From JOPF133 sp052144935 (lineage in GTDB: Bacteria; Acidobacteriota; Terriglobia; Bryobacterales; Bryobacteraceae), in assembly GCA_052144935.1 (NCBI GenBank), contig JBKQPR010000314.1, positions 1-9,700 of the forward strand: a stretch of 9,700 bases of DNA. Direction: 5' to 3'. This document shows, piece after piece, positions 6,295 through 9,700 of the stretch. Made by a program: the position numbers and the translations under genes. Every line of letters starts with the position of its first letter. The first letter of the stretch is position 1. The notes below the pieces were generated by a model, which saw nothing but the letters and a program-made list of their open reading frames with translations, did no database searches and was not told the DNA's origin.

Positions 6295-6297
6295 AGA

Positions 6298-6732
6298 ATG
6301 CCGAAAATCCAGTGGGAGCGGCTTCCAAGGGAGAAGTGGGCTCACCTGCGAGACCGCGCGAAGGAACGGCGGGTTTCTGAGGACGACCTGTTCGAACTGG
6401 CTGAGTGGAAGGCGCAAGATCCGGACGTGCCGGATGGAGACCGGTACAAGGATTTTGGAGCCTTCAAGCTCTGCGGCACGGGAAAGTTTCCGAGCACCTT
6501 TCTGATGGCTGGGCAGTCCGCCAGAGGCAAGCGGCTTGGAGGTCCCCCGCGCGCCGCGGCTCGAGGAAACAGGCCCATCCTCTCTCGTCTTCACCGGAAA
6601 TTATGCACCTCCGCCGCCGCGCCGGCCGGCAGCCCTTCCACGCGGCCGGCTTTTACCGCCACCACTCCCTCGACATTTTGCAGCACCCCATCGATCAGCA
6701 GGAACGGCTCCGAGAGCACCTGGAATTTGTAG
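6298..6732 (+). CDS. RHH partner protein, unknown; 3' end runs into antisense dnaE2
   Basis: The first about 80 codons look like a genuine small protein: MPKIQWERLPREKWAHLRDR, a charged helical segment (RRVSEDDLFELAEWKAQDP), then DVPDGDRYKDFGAFKLCGTGKFPSTFLMAGQSARGKRL. From about 6538 the composition changes to Gly/Pro/Ala/Arg, and from 6591 the frame is simply antisense to the end of dnaE2, closing at 6732. I suspect the natural gene ended near GKRL and lost its stop or its own 3' end at the junction. It starts 3 bp after the RHH gene, so it is translated with it. I recognise no toxin fold and cannot assign a function; a partner of the RHH protein is the best guess. The 144-residue product predicted here is probably a chimera. 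Confidence 0.5.
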   Translation: MPKIQWERLPREKWAHLRDRAKERRVSEDDLFELAEWKAQDPDVPDGDRYKDFGAFKLCGTGKFPSTFLMAGQSARGKRLGGPPRAAARGNRPILSRLHRKLCTSAAAPAGSPSTRPAFTATTPSTFCSTPSISRNGSESTWNL

Positions 6733-6878
6733 CGCTCGAAGGTGGCTGGCGTGACGATGGCGTTGAGCACGCCGGTTTCGTCCTCCATGCTCAGGAAGAC
6801 GAAGCCGTTGGCGGTGCCGGGGCGCTGGCGCACGATCACCGAGCCGGCAATCCGCACCAGGCGGCCGTTGGGCACGCG
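6591..6878. repeat. Direct-repeat partner of 5477-5764 (dnaE2 OB-domain end)
   Basis: This is the in-gene copy of the 288-bp direct repeat, 1114 bp from the other copy with no gaps in the alignment. Recombination between the two would delete the RHH module and leave one intact dnaE2 3' end. Confidence 0.85.
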
Positions 6879-7290
6879 GGCCAAGTCGATGGCGCGGGTC
6901 ACCCCCAGCGCGTTCATCTCGGCGCGGCGGTAGGCCATGGGATGGCGGCCCACGGTGAGGCCGGTGCCGCTGTAATCGGCCCACAGGCGCTCTTCGGTGG
7001 TCATCGGCGCGAGTGGCGAAGGCTGGCCCTTTTCTTCCAACGGCTCGAGCAGCGGTCCCACCGGCAGGATGGCTCTCTGCGCCTGCCAGAGGGCGTCGCG
7101 GCGGTGAATTTTGTCGAGCGAGTTCAACGCGCCGATTTCGGCCAGGCGGTTGATTTCGTCCTTGCGCAACTGGGGGACGCGCAGCGCCAGATCGTCGATG
7201 CTGCTGAAGGGACGGATGCCGCGGGCGCGAAGGATGGCGCGGGCGGACTCTTCGCGCAGGCCTTTGGCATAGCGCAGGCCGAGGCGGAGG

Positions 7291-7390
7291 GTGGGGCAGG
7301 CGCTTTCGCCTGCCAACCCGTGGTGTGGCTCGCCTGCCCCTGGAAATTGGCCGTTTGTGTGGGGTTGGCAGGCGGAAGCGCCTGCCCCAC
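7291..7390. repeat. 100-bp palindromic repeat inserted within dnaE2
   Basis: Arms of 28 bp (7291-7318 and 7363-7390) are inverted copies with one mismatch, around a 44-base centre. Each arm contains a smaller palindrome of type GGCAGGCG-CTTT-CGCCTGCC, so the element can form nested hairpins. On the gene strand it is read in frame as Gly/Ala/Cys/Pro-rich text (GAGASACQPHTNGQFPGAGE and onward to GESACPT) between DVSDSEWEC and LRLGLRYAKGL, where DnaE2 proteins normally continue without such a stretch. It behaves like a dispersed intergenic repeat (REP/MITE-like) that landed in a coding region without breaking the frame. Confidence 0.85.
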
Positions 7391-9700
7391 ATTCCCACTC
7401 CGAATCACTCACATCCACGGGCAGCACGCGCAACCCGTGCCGCTGGGCGTCTTTGATCAGGATCGCGGGCGAATAAAAGCCCATCGGCTGGTTGTTCAGC
7501 ATGGCGGCCGTGAAGGCGGCCAGGTAGTGGCACTTCAAATACGCGCTGGCGTAGGCGATCAGCGCGAAGCTGGCGGCGTGCGATTCGGGGAATCCGTAGA
7601 GCGCGAACGCGGTGATGGAGTGTACGATGGCCTCTTGCGCCGGGCCGCGGATGCCGTTGCGGTCCATGCCCTCGCGCAGCTTCACTTCGATTTCGGCCAT
7701 GCGCTTTTCCGAGCGCTTGAAGCCCATGGCGCGGCGCAGCTCCTCGGCCTGGCCGCCGGTAAATCCGGCCGCGATCATGGCCATGCGCAGCAATTGCTCC
7801 TGGAACAGCGGCACTCCCAGGGTGCGGCGCAGCACCGGCTCCAGCGATGGGTGGAGGCAGTCGGGCGGCTCTTTGCCCATTCGGCGGTTCAGATACGGGT
7901 GCACCATTTTCCCCACGATGGGGCCGGGGCGGATGATGGCCACCTGCACCACGATGTCGTAAAACCGGGCGGGCTTCATGCGCGGCAGGGTGGCCATCTG
8001 GGCGCGGCTCTCCACCTGGAACATGCCGATGGTGTCGGCCTTTTGCAAAGCGGCATAAACCGCCGGATCGTCGGGCGGAAGGTGGGCCAGGTCCACCTCT
8101 TCGCCATAGATTTCGGGGATCGTGCGGACGCAATCTTCGAGCACCGCCATCATGCCGAGGCCCAGCAGGTCCACCTTGACGATGCCCAGGTCGGCGCAAT
8201 CTTCCTTATCCCACTGCACCACCACGCGGCCAGGCATCGAGGCGGGCTCCAGCGGCACCACGGAATCGAGCTGGCCTTGGCAGACCACCATGCCGCCCGA
8301 GTGCTGCCCGAGGTGGCGCGGCAGGTCCTGCGCCATGCGGTACAGCTCGAAGAATTTGCGCACGCGCGGGTGATGGAGGTCGAAGCCGGCCTCGCGGAAC
8401 TGGCGCTCGGTGGTGTCCTGGGGGTCCTTCCACTCCCAGGCGCGGGCCAGGCTGGAAAGCTTTTCGAGGCTGGTGATTTCGAAGCCCAGGGCTTTGCCCA
8501 CCTCGCGCGCGGCGGAGCGGCCGCGGTAGGTGATGACGTTGGCGGTCATGGCCGCGCCGAGCTTTCCGTAGCGCTGGTAGACGTATTGGATGGCGCGCTC
8601 GCGCTGATCGCCGCTGGGAAGATCGATATCGATATCGGGCCACTCGCCGCGCTCTTCGGAGAGGAAGCGCTCGAAAAGCAGGTCCATGCCGACCGGGTCG
8701 ACCGCGGTGATTTCGAGCGAATAGCAGACGGCGCTGTTGGCCGCTGAACCGCGGCCCTGCGCCAGGATGTGGTTCTCCTGGCAGAAGCGCACAATGTCCC
8801 AGACCACCAGAAAATATCCGGGGAGATCCAATTTTTCGATGAGCGCCAGCTCGCGCTCAATCTGCCGGCGGGCGTGCTCGTGATATGGCTGGTAACGGCG
8901 CCGCGCGCCTTCGTCCACGCGTTTGCGCAGGAATGACATCTGCGTTTCACCGTCCGGCACGGGATAGCGCGGGAAGCGGTAGCCCAGGTCATCGAGGGTG
9001 AATTCGAGCCGCTCGGAAATGGCGCGGGTGTTGGCGATAGCTTCCGGCAGGTCGGCAAACAGGCGAGCCATCTCAGCCGGAGTCTTCACGTGGCGTTCGG
9101 AGTTGCGCTCGAGCAGGCGCCCGGCATCCATGAGCGTGACGTGGCGGCGGATGCAAGTGAAGACGTCCAGCAACTCGCGCTGCGCCGGCGCGGCGTAGGC
9201 CACTCCGTTGGTGGCGGCAATCGGGATACCCAGGCGGCGCGCGCGTGCCACGGTGGCCTGGTTGTGCGCTTCCTCTTCGCGATGGTAGTGGCGCTGCAGT
9301 TCGGCGTAGAGATGGCGGGGTCCGAAGATTTCGAGCAGGCGCGCGTCGGGATGGCGCGTGAGACAGATGAGGCCTGGGGAAAATTCCGCAATCTCATCGA
9401 GCGAGGCCGCGCCTTAGCCCTTTTTGGCGCGCAGCTTCATGCGCGTGATCAGGCGGCAAAGGTTGCGGTAGCCTTCGCGGGTCTCCACAAGGAATGGATA
9501 TGTGCGGCCGTTGGTGCAGGTGATTTCCGCGCCGATGTGCGCGCGCACTCCGGCTTGGCGCGCGGCCATGTGAACGCGAGGTGCGCCGTAGAGGCCATTG
9601 CGGTCCATGCTGGCCATGGCCGGCATTGCGAATTGGGCGCAGGCGCCGGCCAGGTCCTCGGGGACGGCGGCGCCTTCCAGGACGCTGAAGGCGGAGCGGG

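Larger units (their letters stand above)
6591..9700 (-). pseudogene. dnaE2: DnaE2-type error-prone DNA polymerase, with internal stop; 5' end outside window
   Basis: The frame runs from the window edge (first full codon at 9698) to TGA at 6591, about 1035 codons, close to full DnaE2 length, so only a few N-terminal residues are missing. It opens RSAFSVLEGAAVPEDLAGAC and DRNGLYGAPRVHMAARQAGV, the PHP domain. The palm shows PDIDIDL (8619-8639) with two catalytic Asp, and KVDLLGL with the third (codon 8169-8171). The C-terminal OB domain is at about 6600-6880. DnaE2 replaces DnaE for mutagenic lesion bypass in the SOS response, usually with ImuA/ImuB, which would lie beyond 9700 if present. Codon 95 of the visible frame is TAA (9414-9416) between AKKG and GAASLDEI; GAA is expected there, so one base change explains it. 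A 100-bp palindrome is also inserted in frame (7291-7390). The gene is either a recent pseudogene or carries a sequencing error; a restart at the ATG at 9251 would give 886 residues without an intact PHP domain. Confidence 0.85.

Noticed and set aside
5722..6594. A 290-codon minus-strand frame across the RHH module
   Set aside because: It is antisense to the RHH gene and its partner, which have better protein-like sequence and close operon spacing.
6405..8747. A 780-codon plus-strand frame antisense to dnaE2
   Set aside because: The opposite strand encodes recognisable polymerase motifs throughout; the plus-strand frame has shadow composition rich in His, Gln, Gly and Ala.

Overview
The window is high-GC bacterial DNA with an Acidobacteriota look, probably close to Bryobacterales/Solibacter. 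This is inferred from gene content and style: a 4TM 'FGGxD' envelope protein paired with a LytS-type kinase, a short homoserine dehydrogenase, a glycine-tailed RRM protein, a DnaE2-type error-prone polymerase, and GGGCAGGCG palindromic repeats. No rRNA, tRNA, CRISPR array or transposase was recognised.

Layout. Positions 1-985 hold no intact gene, only two related TGTCCGG palindromes and a short fragment of a protein gene. On the minus strand, 986-2857 is a two-gene operon: a LiaF-like membrane protein followed 6 bp later by a LytS-family histidine kinase. The expected LytTR response regulator is missing; the kinase ends in an ATGA overlap that leads into unrelated sequence. The divergent spacer (2858-3259) holds a 9-bp direct repeat with 12-bp spacing and a 16-bp minisatellite framed by a 26-bp inverted repeat. 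The right arm of that repeat ends one base before the Shine-Dalgarno of a TTG-started homoserine dehydrogenase (3260-4219, plus). Then come an RRM RNA-binding protein with an intrinsic terminator folded into its last codons, and two small genes of unknown function (4776-4976, 5030-5431).

The right part is dominated by a minus-strand dnaE2 (6591 to beyond 9700). It carries an in-frame TAA in the PHP domain where GAA is expected, and a 100-bp near-perfect palindrome translated in frame inside the C-terminal half. A second, diverged copy of its last 288 bp (the OB-fold domain with the stop codon) lies at 5477-5764 in the same orientation. Between the two copies sits a small plus-strand module: a ribbon-helix-helix DNA-binding protein and a short partner whose reading frame now runs on into antisense dnaE2.

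Overall this is a chromosomal segment with housekeeping genes (hom, RRM, envelope-stress operon) and strong signs of local decay and rearrangement: a lost regulator, a nonsense mutation, a repeat insertion, a partial duplication and a sandwiched RHH module. The candidate for something undescribed is the RHH/partner cassette between duplicated dnaE2 OB-domain ends, followed by the inverted-repeat-bounded minisatellite next to hom. All homology statements rest on recognition by eye; no database search was run.
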